From NCBI GenBank assembly GCA_965660145.1, contig CBFHYX010000001.1, positions 372,001 to 436,000 of the forward strand: a stretch of DNA of 64,000 bases, written 5' to 3'. The position numbers and the translations under genes were made by a program. This DNA is from JABURQ01 sp029243145. GTDB lineage: Bacteria; Planctomycetota; Planctomycetia; Planctomycetales; Planctomycetaceae. Numbering within the stretch: position 1 is the stretch's first letter; each line of letters opens with the position of its first letter. This document shows positions 19,753 to 28,486 of the stretch, piece by piece. The notes under the pieces were generated by a model. That model made no database searches. It had not been told where the DNA came from and saw nothing but the letters and a program-made list of their open reading frames with translations.

Positions 19753-21475
19753 TCAATCCGTTTGCGTGGCGCGGATTTCGATGTCACCATTGCGTCGCGA
19801 GATCGCCATCAAGCTGGAATCAGAACTGATCGAAAGATCGCGTACGCCCAGCGTTCTACTGGATTTCCCAAAATCCTTGATGAGCTTACCCGTCTCGGGA
19901 TCCCAAATGAAGATAATGCTGTAAACGTGTCCCGAAGCGAGAAAACGACCATTGGGACTAAACTTGAGAGACGCCACCTGCGCCATTTGCGGGTTGGTCA
20001 ACTGGTGCATTTCGGTCCCATCTTCCAAACTCCAGATCGCCAACGATTTGGAGCCACCCACGGCAATATTTACGGCCATCAGGAGAGATTGCAAAACAGA
20101 GTTCCTGATAGGACTTAGTCGCTTTAATGGTCCGTCGCGCTTCGCCGGTTGAGATTTCGAGGATCCTGATCGCTCCCGTTCGATCAACGGAAACTAACTG
20201 TCGAATCTGATTATGTTCTTCGGGAAGTTGTCGGAGTTCTTCCGCTTCTAGGTCCCAGAGCATGACATGAGAGTAATCTCCAATGGCAAGCAACGATTCA
20301 TCGGGGCTAATAGCAATCGCTTTGGCGGATCGTTCCAGACGTATTTGATTGACAAAGTCTCCAGTCTCCCAATCCCAAACGGCAATCATACGGTCATCGT
20401 GTGCCGAGAAAATCAATTTTCTGGTGGGAGCAACGGCAATATCCAGAAACTGTGTATAACTCAGGTCAGTCTCTTCCGGGTGTCGGAATGTTGTCACACA
20501 TTCTCCCGTGGTGAGATCCCACAATTTCATCGTATCGTCAGAACTTCCAGAGAGAAATTGGCGATTCAATAAATCGAACTGACCAGTGTTGACCGAATCA
20601 CTGTGTCCCGAAAGTGTTCTTAGGACCGACCAAGATTCGATCGGTTCTCCGTCACCTCCCCCTTCTCTGATTTCATCAATCGACGTGCCTCCACCCACGA
20701 GAGCTTGCATCCGCTGTGCCAACATGGGGTGTTGAATTCGAACATAGGCATATGCGATTCCCGCTAGTAGACAGAGAAAGAGACAGACTTTTAGCCGAAA
20801 GACGAAACGGCGAAATCGAGATCCGGCGGGTTTCTCAGAACTCGTTGCTGCGACCGGGGAAACCTTCGCTTCAGACTTTGACGCGGAGGGAGATTTCGAT
20901 TTACCGGGTTCTTTTTTCAGATATTCGGGAAGTAACGGGAGCAGCTCGTCGACTCTCTCTTGCAAAGGGGGTTTTGAGGCATCGAACCAATGAGTTGAAG
21001 AGAGAAAATATTCAAACGATTGTGACATTTGACAATCGTCGATCCGAAAGGGAATGATCGGATTCGACTTGGAAACGGCACGCTCCACCTCTCGCAACAC
21101 CTGTTTCGAGAGATTCGAATTTTCGGAAAACAGCAGCAACATTGTCTCGGTGCTTTCGATTCCCTGAATGATCGATGCACCCCAATCGGAGCCTGCGACA
21201 ATGTCACGCGGCGCCATCCAACATGAGACACCACGTGCTTCCAACGCTTCGAGCACCTGGTTGGCGGTCCCCTCGTCTTTACTCGAATAGCTAATAAAAA
21301 CCTGCTTGTCGTCTCGGACGGTTGCCGGAGGTGATGGAGACGAAGCGACCGGCAATGCGAACTTGGTTCCACATTTTTTACAGACAGCCGCAGGTCGCTT
21401 ATTCGACTCGGGGATGGTGTATTGCTTCTGACATTGGGGACAGTGAATACGTTGCTTGGGTGTCGCGGAGGTCAT
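19753..21475 (-). pseudogene. Zinc-ribbon/TIR/TM/WD40 protein, frameshifted
   Basis: The first frame (21475 down to 19958) encodes an MJ0042-type zinc ribbon (C12, C15, C32, C35), a TIR domain at about 57-170 (QVFISYSSKDEG, SCWMAPRDIVAGSDWG, REVERAV), a linker, a membrane segment at about 228-246 and WD40 repeats. Near 20064-20072 the WD40 sequence jumps to another minus-strand frame that runs to 19753 with SLAIWSLEDG, VASLKFSPNGRFLASG and IFIWDPETG. The break reads AAATATTGCC where AAATATATTGCC would restore SPDGRKYIAVGG, so loss of one AT pair is likely. Another repeat looks shortened (HNQIRQLVSVDRTG lacks the usual SPDG segment). TIR domains sense or degrade NAD-type nucleotides or mediate signalling. 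An assembly error at the break is possible. Confidence 0.75.
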
Positions 21476-21877
21476 GCGGAATGTGGGATTCGTTTCCGAG
21501 GTGATGTGATTGTCAGCCGAGATAGGTCAGATGTCTAAGTTTTGATTGACTTGTGATCCGGGAGGTGAAAAACCATTTTTGACAGTCTTCGATAATAAAG
21601 TGCCGTGAAACTCAAGGCAATCACCGATTTACCAAGGTAAAGAGATCTCACGTGTTCTGGGATTTTTTGATTGGCCTACTCTCCCGACCATCACGGAGAA
21701 TTTACTGTTCAGTCTGAGCAGCCCTCTGAAAAAACCTCGTTCTCACCAACGAATCCAATTCTCAACAGACTGTATAGAATCAAGTTCGGTTTTTTTGTGG
21801 ATCCAGAGAGGCGATTCGCGGTAAATTAGAATCTCCAGAAAATTGAAGTCACCACACATATTGGAACGGGTATCCGC
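21476..21877. other. Divergent intergenic region, no gene seen
   Basis: 402 bases between the TIR-WD40 gene and the ThuA gene, transcribed away from each other. It is moderately AT-rich, with no structured RNA, repeat or convincing promoter hexamers recognised. Confidence 0.5.
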
Positions 21878-22753
21878 ATGCGTTTGAGTTGTCAACTGAA
21901 TGGTTTTGTGATGGTTCTGTTATTGGTTGTCACGGCTCAACTCCAAGCTGCCGACAAACCGACAAAGCTTAAAGGTTTAATCATCGCCGGTGGTTGCTGT
22001 CACGATTATCCCAATCAGTCGAAGATTATCTCTGAAGGAATGAGTCAACGCGTCAATATATCCTGGGACACTGTCGTTGAAGGGGATGGCGGACGAGAAC
22101 ACAAAATTTCGGTCTACAAAAACCCCGATTGGGCGAAGCAGTACGACGTCATTGTCCATAACGAATGCTTTGGTGGCGTCACCGACCCCGACTTCATTCA
22201 ATCCATCGTGAACGCCCATCATGCCGGCGTTCCTGGCATCTTTATCCATTGTTCGTTGCACAGTTATCGAAATGCGGGTGCGGGAGCCGAAAGTTGGCGA
22301 GAATTGATTGGCGTCACATCGCGGAGTCACGAAGGGAAACGATCGGTGCTCGTGAAAAATCAAAATGCCGAGCATCCCATCATGCAAGGATTTCCGGCCG
22401 AGTGGCAGACTCCAAATGGTGAACTCTACAAGATTGAAAAAGAATGGCCCAACTGTATCCCACTCGCTAAAGCGTACGGAGAAGACACGAAAAAAGACCA
22501 TACCGTAATCTGGGCCAACTCATTTGGAAAAGCCAAGATATTCGGCATCTCTCTCGGCCATCATAACGAGACCATGAATAACGATGTCTGGCTCGATCTC
22601 GTCTCGCGCGGCTTATTGTGGACCACGGGACACTTAAATGACGATGGAACAACGGCTCCCGGCTATGAAGGAACCGGAAAAAAACCGATTGTATTGGCAG
22701 AACCAACTCCCAAAGCCGACCCAAAATTCCAACAGAAAAACAAGAAACAGTAA
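21878..22753 (+). CDS. ThuA-like domain exported protein
   Basis: 291 residues with a signal peptide (about 1-24, ending LQAA). The rest is a ThuA/glutamine-amidotransferase-like flavodoxin fold: GLIIAGGCCHDYPNQSKI, YDVIVHNECFG, VPGIFIHCSLHSYR and FGISLGHHNETM. ThuA proteins are linked to trehalose or other sugar metabolism. In planctomycetes exported copies are common and are thought to act on carbohydrates; the reaction is unproven. The C-terminus is a short basic tail. A second ThuA protein, distantly similar, is at 49483-50367. Confidence 0.88.
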   Translation: MRLSCQLNGFVMVLLLVVTAQLQAADKPTKLKGLIIAGGCCHDYPNQSKIISEGMSQRVNISWDTVVEGDGGREHKISVYKNPDWAKQYDVIVHNECFGGVTDPDFIQSIVNAHHAGVPGIFIHCSLHSYRNAGAGAESWRELIGVTSRSHEGKRSVLVKNQNAEHPIMQGFPAEWQTPNGELYKIEKEWPNCIPLAKAYGEDTKKDHTVIWANSFGKAKIFGISLGHHNETMNNDVWLDLVSRGLLWTTGHLNDDGTTAPGYEGTGKKPIVLAEPTPKADPKFQQKNKKQ

Positions 22754-22815
22754 TTGCTGCGACTGGGCTGTCCTGGCAGAAAGAGATCTGGGTAATCTCT
22801 AAAAAAGATAATAAT

Positions 22816-22840
22816 CTTAGCTTTCTGTGAGCTAAGTTTA
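22816..22840 (+). terminator. Possible terminator after ThuA gene
   Basis: CTTAGCT (22816-22822) pairs with AGCTAAG (22830-22836) across a 7-base loop and is followed by a short T-rich stretch (TTTAGATTCTT). The stem is short and AT-rich, so termination is only a possibility. Confidence 0.35.
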
Positions 22841-22909
22841 GATTCTTCGATCCTCGCGCATCATCAGAAATTGGCAGCATGAATCTGTCACAAACAGACC
22901 TGCCGTATC

Positions 22910-24063
22910 ATGTCTTCCTCGATTTCAGAAAACTCCAGTGCTGACTCTTCATCGGAAATTCCCGCGCTGAATGACCCAAGGTACCTGGAGATCGACCGCA
23001 AACAGCAATTGATCGCCGAGTTGCTTGAGAAAAACAATCAGACGACCCTGATCATCCAACAACCATGGAACTTTCAATGGTTCACCTCGGGAGGAACGAT
23101 CAAGCCCCCGATGGTCGCCTTTGTGCCGCGCTCTATGTCACCAAGGACACTCGCGTCCTTCTGACCAGCAATGCCGATGCTCCCTGGATTTTTGACACTC
23201 AAATTCCACAACTGGGGTTTTATGTCAAAGATCGCAATTGGACAGAGCAGCCCGAGGAACTTGCCAGCGATCTGTGTCGTGGTCGGCAAGTGGTCAGTGA
23301 CACCGGAGTCGCCAACACAAAGAACATCGACAACGAATTACAGAAATTGAGGGTGAGACTTTCACCGCGGGAGCAATCTCTCGCGAGAACACTCGGTCAG
23401 GATTTGACCAGTTACGTCGAAAGATCGGCCCTGAAAATCCAACCGGGGCAAACAGAATTGGAAGTTGCCGGTGCAGTGACACATCGACTGATGGCTGCGG
23501 GAATCGAACCGGTGGGTGTTTGGGTGAGTGGTGATGGCCAGAATGAACGATATCAGGAATCAATCCCTGGATCGAACCGTATTGATCGCTTTGCCACCGT
23601 CACGGCAACAGGTCGACGAGACGGAGTTTGTCTCACAGTCAGTCGAATCTTGTGCTTTGAGATTCCCCAGCAGACAGTACCCCCCGCATATCAGGCAGCC
23701 GACATCAGTCAAGCGACGGGGATCTACTGGTCGCAACCAGAAATGATGCTCGAAAAAATTTGGGAACGTGTCGCGCGAAGTTATGAAGTCAATGGATTCT
23801 CAGAGGAGTGGAGGTTGAACGAGCAAGGAGGGATTTTGGCACAACGACCGTGTGAGCATCGCATCGTGCCCAACGGACCGCTGCGCCTCAAACCCGGCAT
23901 GCTCGTCAATTGGAAGTCGCAAGTCGGCCCTTGTTCGCTGAGCGACACCATTTTGGTGACAGATGACGGGCCGGAATGGCTGACCAAAACCGGTCACTGG
24001 CCTTTGTTTGAAGTGGAGATTAAAGGAGAAGCGATCTCTCGCCCTGCTTTGCTCAAACTTTGA
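22910..24063 (+). pseudogene. M24 (creatinase/aminopeptidase P-like) protein, frameshifted and without metal ligands
   Basis: Two overlapping frames make one protein of about 384 residues. The first (from ATG 22910) carries a creatinase-type N-terminal start, LIIQQPWNFQWFTSGG. The second takes over with DGRLCAALYVTKDTRVLLTS. The switch falls at a run of five C (23105-23109); one more C would join them as TIKPPDGRLCAALY. The C-terminal half has the pita-bread layout (GQTELEVAGAVTHRLMAAGI, LKPGMLVNWKSQVG, LSDTILVTDDG). The usual Asp, Asp, His, Glu, Glu metal ligands are not seen: TVTATGRRDGVCLTVSR stands where D-G-x-x-x-D is expected. If expressed it is probably a non-catalytic binding protein. 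The frameshift may be a real mutation or a homopolymer sequencing error. Confidence 0.65.
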
Positions 24064-24151
24064 ACGATTCCTCCCACTTGCTTCGCGACGAGCGTCTTTC
24101 CATAATCGATACTTCACCAAATTGTTTGATCTTCTTGCAGGAGCGTTTCTC

Positions 24152-25420
24152 GTGGCTGTTCAACTGAGTGACTTTGCACAATCTCTGACCGTCGAAACCG
24201 CGTTCACGGTTCTGGCCATCGCCAAGCAACTGAAAGCGGACGGCAAAGATGTCGTTGAACTCGAGGTAGGAGACAGTCCGTTTGATAGTACCCTCTCTGC
24301 CAAATCATCGGGACTCGATGCGATCAATAACAATCAATCGCATTATTGTCCTTCCCCCGGTCTTCCCGAATTTCGTGCCGCTGCCGCCGATTTTGTGAAC
24401 CGAGAATTCAACATTCCCGCGAAGGCAGAAAATATTGCTGTTGGCCCCGGTGCAAAAGTCTTCGAACAATTTTTCTGTGAAGCCTTTCTGAACCCCGGTG
24501 ATGGCGTTCTCGTTTTTAGTCCGTATTTTCCCACGTACGTGCCCAACATCGAACGACGTGGAGCACGGATCGTTCTTTCCGACTTAAAACGAGAGAATGC
24601 ATTTCGCCCCAGTCTCGATGACATCGAAAAGTTCATCAATGAGGATCCCCATCCGAAAGCGATTTTCCTCAACACACCACACAACCCCACCGGCGGTGTC
24701 GCGACTGAAGAAGACATGCAGAATCTCGCCGACTTGGTGCGAGGGAAAAACATTGCCGTTTTCAGTGACGAGCCTTATTGCCACATGATTTGGCAAGGAC
24801 AACATCATTCCATCTGTGCACAACCCGACATGCTCGAACAGTCGGTCGCCGCGTTTACTTTCAGCAAATCGTACAGCATGAGCGGTTGGCGACTCGGGTT
24901 TTCCGTTTCATCTCCCGAAATCACAACTGCGATCAGCAAGATGATCAACACCACTCTCTCGTGTACGCCACCGATTGTCCAGCTGGCCGGCAAAGCCGCG
25001 TTGGAAAAAGACAGTAGCGAACGGGATGAAGTGATGCAAAAATTTCGCCAGAAGGTGGAATTACTCACCGCTGGTTTGAACAAAATTGACGGCGTTGAAA
25101 CATTACCCCCTCTGGCCACTTTTTATGTCTTCCCCAATGTGGCGCCCATCTGCAATCGATTGGGGATTACCAGTCACGGTTTAGCCCTTTATCTGCTGGA
25201 AGGCGCCGATGACAAGTTCGGTGTCGCTTGTTTGGGAGGAGAATGCTTTGGCGATGCCGGGCATGGATTCTTGCGATTCAGTTGTGCAGAGGCAGACGAA
25301 AGATTGCTGCAAGCGGTCGAATTCCTGCCTGAAGCCATCAGCCGAACTGAGAGGATTCAGGCATTTCTCGAGGAACGCCCCCAGTATCGTCTTGCAGATC
25401 CTTATCCCGAACCGGCATGA
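24152..25420 (+). CDS. PLP-dependent class I/II aminotransferase
   Basis: 422 residues from a GTG start with GCAGGAG 8 bases upstream. Longer reading from 24008 would overlap the preceding gene and adds no family sequence. Fold-type I aminotransferase features: QSHYCPSPGLPEFRAA for substrate and cofactor contacts, FLNTPHNPTGG, FSDEPYCHMIW, and the Schiff-base lysine in TFSKSYSMSGWRLGF. The arginine that binds the substrate carboxylate is in GHGFLRFSCAEAD near the C-terminus. It resembles aspartate/aromatic aminotransferases; the amino-donor specificity cannot be assigned. It follows the M24-like gene by 88 bases. Confidence 0.93.
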   Translation: MAVQLSDFAQSLTVETAFTVLAIAKQLKADGKDVVELEVGDSPFDSTLSAKSSGLDAINNNQSHYCPSPGLPEFRAAAADFVNREFNIPAKAENIAVGPGAKVFEQFFCEAFLNPGDGVLVFSPYFPTYVPNIERRGARIVLSDLKRENAFRPSLDDIEKFINEDPHPKAIFLNTPHNPTGGVATEEDMQNLADLVRGKNIAVFSDEPYCHMIWQGQHHSICAQPDMLEQSVAAFTFSKSYSMSGWRLGFSVSSPEITTAISKMINTTLSCTPPIVQLAGKAALEKDSSERDEVMQKFRQKVELLTAGLNKIDGVETLPPLATFYVFPNVAPICNRLGITSHGLALYLLEGADDKFGVACLGGECFGDAGHGFLRFSCAEADERLLQAVEFLPEAISRTERIQAFLEERPQYRLADPYPEPA

Positions 25421-25456
25421 TGGATTGAGTCAAGAAACAGGTGCAAAATCGCCGAC

Positions 25457-25912
25457 ATGAACAGTATTGTGTCACTTAATCGCCAAAACTCGATCTCAAA
25501 TCTGCTCCTCGCTGTGGGAGCCACGCTGGGGATCTATTGGTTCGCTCTGTTTGTGGTGACTCATTTACCGCCCGAATTGCTGTTACGAGGGTTTTCTTCC
25601 TCCGAACAGATGCTCGCCGATGGCAATGATAAAGTGATGCATCTCATTGCCTATGCGGGCTTGTCATTTCTTTTTGCGTCTTGGCAATGGCTGCGAGGCT
25701 TTGATGACCGTCGTCTGATTCGCCTGACGCTCGTAATACCGGGACTCTATGCGATTCTGGACGAGTTGTTACAAATTCCCGTTAGGCGCACTGCCGACGT
25801 GATGGACTGCCTCGCGGACTGGTGCGGAGTACTGATTGGTCTGGCTTGTTTTCTTTTGGCGAGAGCCGTTGTGACACAATTGGGAGGACGCGTTTCTTCC
25901 GCGGAAGCGTGA
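25457..25912 (+). CDS. VanZ-like membrane protein
   Basis: 151 residues with about four hydrophobic segments (18-35, 62-78, 89-110, 120-140). The VanZ-family signature is visible as DKVMHLIAYAGLSFLFA, then ILDELLQ and RTADVMDCLADWCGVLIG. VanZ proteins of this short type are widespread inner-membrane proteins of unknown biochemical role, named for a teicoplanin-resistance gene; resistance is not implied here. It starts 36 bases after the aminotransferase gene and 25 bases separate it from the GNAT gene, so the three may form an operon. Confidence 0.85.
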   Translation: MNSIVSLNRQNSISNLLLAVGATLGIYWFALFVVTHLPPELLLRGFSSSEQMLADGNDKVMHLIAYAGLSFLFASWQWLRGFDDRRLIRLTLVIPGLYAILDELLQIPVRRTADVMDCLADWCGVLIGLACFLLARAVVTQLGGRVSSAEA

Positions 25913-25937
25913 CTCGATTTTCTGAAATGAGGCCGGA

Positions 25938-26867
25938 GTGAGCGAATTACAAATCCGCACGATGACACGTGAGGACTGGCCCGATGTCGCCGAGTTAATC
26001 CACGTTTCGACCAACTATTGGTACGAAGCCAATCGCAACATGCGAATCTTTCAATGCCGACCCGATCAGGTCAATCTTTTCTGCCGTGTGTACGAAAATC
26101 TCGATCCCGGCTGTTGCTTGGTGGTCGAACATCCTGAGACGGGACGCATCATCGGCAGTTGTTTTTATCATCCGCGTGAGACACATATTTCACTGGGAAT
26201 TATGAACGCTCATCCCAGTTACTTCGGGATGGGAGTTGCTCGTAATCTTCTGGAGGAAATTTGTCAAATCGCCGATGAACGGCAACTTCCATTGCGACTG
26301 TTTTCCTCAGCCATGAATCTGGATTCGTTTTCGCTCTACAGTCGGGCGGGGTTCACACCCTACGCCTCATTTCAGGATGTGTTGATTGATGTTCCCGCAG
26401 AAGGATTGGCAGTCAGCGTTCCCGGAGTGAATCACGTTCGCGATGCGACTCTCGACGACCTTGCGGACATCGTCAAGTTGGAAACGCAGTTAGCCGGCAT
26501 CAAGCGGGAGAAAGATTGGCGCTACTTTCTGGAAAACTCAGAGGGAATCTGGCATGTCTCAGTCTACGAAACACCAGCAGAGGGACTTTCGGGCGTCATC
26601 GCGTCCATTGCCGACCCCGCCAGCCGAATGATTGGCCCCGGCGTCGCAAGAGATGAAGATATTGCTGCCGCGTTATTATTATCCGAGCTCAATCAGCACG
26701 TGGGAGAAACGCCCGTCTGGTTAATCCCGACCGAATGTCAATCTCTGGCTCAAACGCTCTACTCTTGGGGTGCACGAAACTGCGAATTGCATTTCGGTCA
26801 AGTGCGTGGTGGTCAAGCAGAGTTTCAAGGTGTCCTCTTTCCGACATTCATGCCTGAAACGGCATAA
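25938..26867 (+). CDS. GNAT-family N-acetyltransferase
   Basis: 309 residues from a GTG start; an ATG eight codons later (25962) is an alternative. The N-terminal half is a GNAT domain with the acetyl-CoA loop in HPSYFGMGVARNLLEEIC (about residues 92-109) and LRLFSSAMNLDSFSLYSRAG. The second half (about 165-300) looks like a second, degenerate GNAT-type domain (VRDATLDDLADIVKLETQLA). The acceptor substrate is unknown. Context with the VanZ-like and aminotransferase genes does not identify it. Confidence 0.85.
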   Translation: MSELQIRTMTREDWPDVAELIHVSTNYWYEANRNMRIFQCRPDQVNLFCRVYENLDPGCCLVVEHPETGRIIGSCFYHPRETHISLGIMNAHPSYFGMGVARNLLEEICQIADERQLPLRLFSSAMNLDSFSLYSRAGFTPYASFQDVLIDVPAEGLAVSVPGVNHVRDATLDDLADIVKLETQLAGIKREKDWRYFLENSEGIWHVSVYETPAEGLSGVIASIADPASRMIGPGVARDEDIAAALLLSELNQHVGETPVWLIPTECQSLAQTLYSWGARNCELHFGQVRGGQAEFQGVLFPTFMPETA

Positions 26868-27070
26868 CAGCCCGTTGAAAAACTCAATTTTGCTGTGAAC
26901 GGCTCTTTGAGTCGTGGAAATTTCTCGACTTTTCCTCGAATCTGTGCAGAGTGACCAACCGGGGATTCTGGACATCACACCCCAAAGCGCCGATAATAGG
27001 GTAGCGTGTCGATTTTTCAGGAGATTATTTCAGTCGATTGTGGTTTTGGGAAATTCGATCAGTATTGAAG

Positions 27071-27125
27071 AACCTGCCAACCTGCCAACCTGCCAACCTG
27101 CCAACCTGCCAACCTGCCAACCTGC
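27071..27125. repeat. 8-bp tandem repeat (AACCTGCC), about 6.9 copies
   Basis: AACCTGCC is repeated perfectly six times from 27071 to 27118 and a seventh, incomplete copy ends at 27125. The array is in a non-coding gap between the GNAT gene and panD. The 8-base unit is not a multiple of three, which fits a non-coding microsatellite prone to slippage. Confidence 0.95.
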
Positions 27126-27131
27126 ATGCCA

Positions 27132-27240
27132 CCCTCTCCTCCTCGGGAGGAGAGGGACGGGGTGAGGAGGTGATCAATATTGATTGAACCACCTCCTCAT
27201 CCGCCCTATCGGGCACCTTCTCCTCCAAAGGAGGAGAAGG
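27132..27240. repeat. Multi-hairpin REP-like intergenic element
   Basis: Four inverted repeats are packed together: CCCTCTCCTCC/GGAGGAGAGGG (27132-27156, 11-bp stem), GAGGAGGTG/CACCTCCTC (27164-27199), GCCC/GGGC (27203-27214) and CCTTCTCCTCC/GGAGGAGAAGG (27216-27240, 11-bp stem). The outer hairpins are near-copies of each other. This resembles the dispersed CTCCTCC-type palindromic elements of many genomes. No T-run follows the last stem. Confidence 0.7.
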
Positions 27241-27361
27241 ATTACTGGAACGTGTTCTGAAAAATCACTCCAAAGAATTTACAAACAGCCAGATAAGCTC
27301 TCATCGATGTGAGACACCGAGACTAGGGACGACAAATACTCTTATTGCTAATTGGTTATCC

Positions 27362-27748
27362 ATGCGACGCACATTGCTCAAATCCAAAATTCATCGCGCC
27401 ACCGTGACGCAAGCCGACCTCGACTATGTCGGCAGTGTGACAATTGATCAGGCATTGATGAAAGCCGCCAACATCGTTGAGCACGAACAAGTGCAAATCT
27501 ACAACATCACCAATGGCAACCGCCTGACAACTTATGCCATTCATGGGGAATCTGGCTCGGGAGTGATTTGTATCAACGGTGCGGCCGCCCATCTGGCAAC
27601 GGAAGGCGACTTAGTAATTCTCGCGACTTACGCAGAGTATGATGAATCAGAAATTGAGACTCATCGCTCGCTAGTCGTTCATGTGGATGAAAATAACATC
27701 GCAGCCCCTCCCTCGCTGGTCTCTGAAGCAGACCGGCACGAGTGTTGA
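27362..27748 (+). CDS. panD: Aspartate 1-decarboxylase proenzyme
   Basis: 128 residues, the normal length for PanD. It decarboxylates L-aspartate to beta-alanine for pantothenate and CoA synthesis in the cytoplasm. The self-cleavage site is intact: G24-S25 in the context DYVGSVTID, where Ser25 becomes the pyruvoyl cofactor. K9, Y22, R54 and Y58 equivalents are recognisable (KIHRAT; NGNRLTTYAI). GESGSGVICINGAAAHL is the family core. A MobA-like gene follows after 14 bases, suggesting co-transcription. Confidence 0.97.
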   Translation: MRRTLLKSKIHRATVTQADLDYVGSVTIDQALMKAANIVEHEQVQIYNITNGNRLTTYAIHGESGSGVICINGAAAHLATEGDLVILATYAEYDESEIETHRSLVVHVDENNIAAPPSLVSEADRHEC

Positions 27749-27762
27749 TTTTTTGAGGTACG

Positions 27763-28404
27763 ATGATGTCTCGTCTGTTCGTTGTGATTCCTGCTGCCGG
27801 CCATTCCCGACGGATGGGAGAACCGAAACTGCTCATCGATTTGGGTGGCAAGCCGATCATTGTCCATCTGCTCGAAACGCTGCAAGCATCTTCCGCTGTG
27901 AGTCGGATTGTCATCGTTGCCAGATCGGATGACACCAATCTGTTGGAAGTGTTGGAACAACACGCTCACGAGCGGCTGACAGTCATTACGCCCACAGAGG
28001 ATCCCCCCGAAATGCGCGACAGCGTCGAATTGGCTCTCGCGGCTCTTGATTTGTGGGAATCCCCGGCTTGGGAAGATTCCTGGGCACTCCTTCCCGCCGA
28101 TCATCCTCTGATCACACCAGAGACTTTCCAGAAAGTTTGCCAAGCGTGGAAAGACTCCTCAGCAGAAATTTTCATTCCCACGGTGAATGAAACAGGGGGA
28201 CACCCGACTTTTTTCCGCTGGCCAGTCTCGGAAGAAGTCGCCAAATTATCCTCCGATGAAGGGTTAAACTCAATTGTTCGAGCCTTCCCAAGCCGAGTCG
28301 TTCACTGGCCGACAGATGCCAATGAACTCTTATTCGATCTGGATACCCCCGAGGATCTGGAACGGGTGCGCCAATGGTGGTCGCAACGACATATGGATGA
28401 ATAA
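27763..28404 (+). CDS. MobA-like NTP transferase (molybdenum-cofactor-type nucleotidyltransferase)
   Basis: 213 residues with a GT-A nucleotidyltransferase fold. The nucleotide loop is PAAGHSRRMGEPKLLIDLGG (about 10-29), and the metal-binding aspartate is in LLPADHPLITPE near residue 109. It is closest in pattern to MocA/MobA-like enzymes that transfer CMP or GMP to molybdopterin, but sugar-nucleotide or other NTP transferases share the pattern. moaC at 55698-56204 shows that the organism makes molybdenum cofactor. ATGATG gives two possible starts one codon apart. Confidence 0.85.
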   Translation: MMSRLFVVIPAAGHSRRMGEPKLLIDLGGKPIIVHLLETLQASSAVSRIVIVARSDDTNLLEVLEQHAHERLTVITPTEDPPEMRDSVELALAALDLWESPAWEDSWALLPADHPLITPETFQKVCQAWKDSSAEIFIPTVNETGGHPTFFRWPVSEEVAKLSSDEGLNSIVRAFPSRVVHWPTDANELLFDLDTPEDLERVRQWWSQRHMDE

Positions 28405-28486
28405 ACTCTCTTTCGCCGTCTGCTTGAATCCTGCACCGATCATTCTAGACTGTAATCAGTGTTCAACATTATTAGATTGACCGTTC

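Larger units (their letters stand above)
26868..27361. other. Repeat-rich intergenic region before panD
   Basis: 494 bases with no gene. It contains the 8-bp tandem array and the multi-hairpin element described separately. The last 120 bases (27241-27361) before panD are AT-rich and probably hold its promoter; no hexamers were assigned. Confidence 0.6.

Noticed and set aside
25457..25912. VanZ-like gene as an antibiotic-resistance determinant
   Set aside because: Only the generic short VanZ family is matched and no van cluster is present, so resistance cannot be claimed.
27071..27125. Tandem repeats as a possible CRISPR array
   Set aside because: The units are 8 bases, directly adjacent and without spacers, and no cas gene is present.
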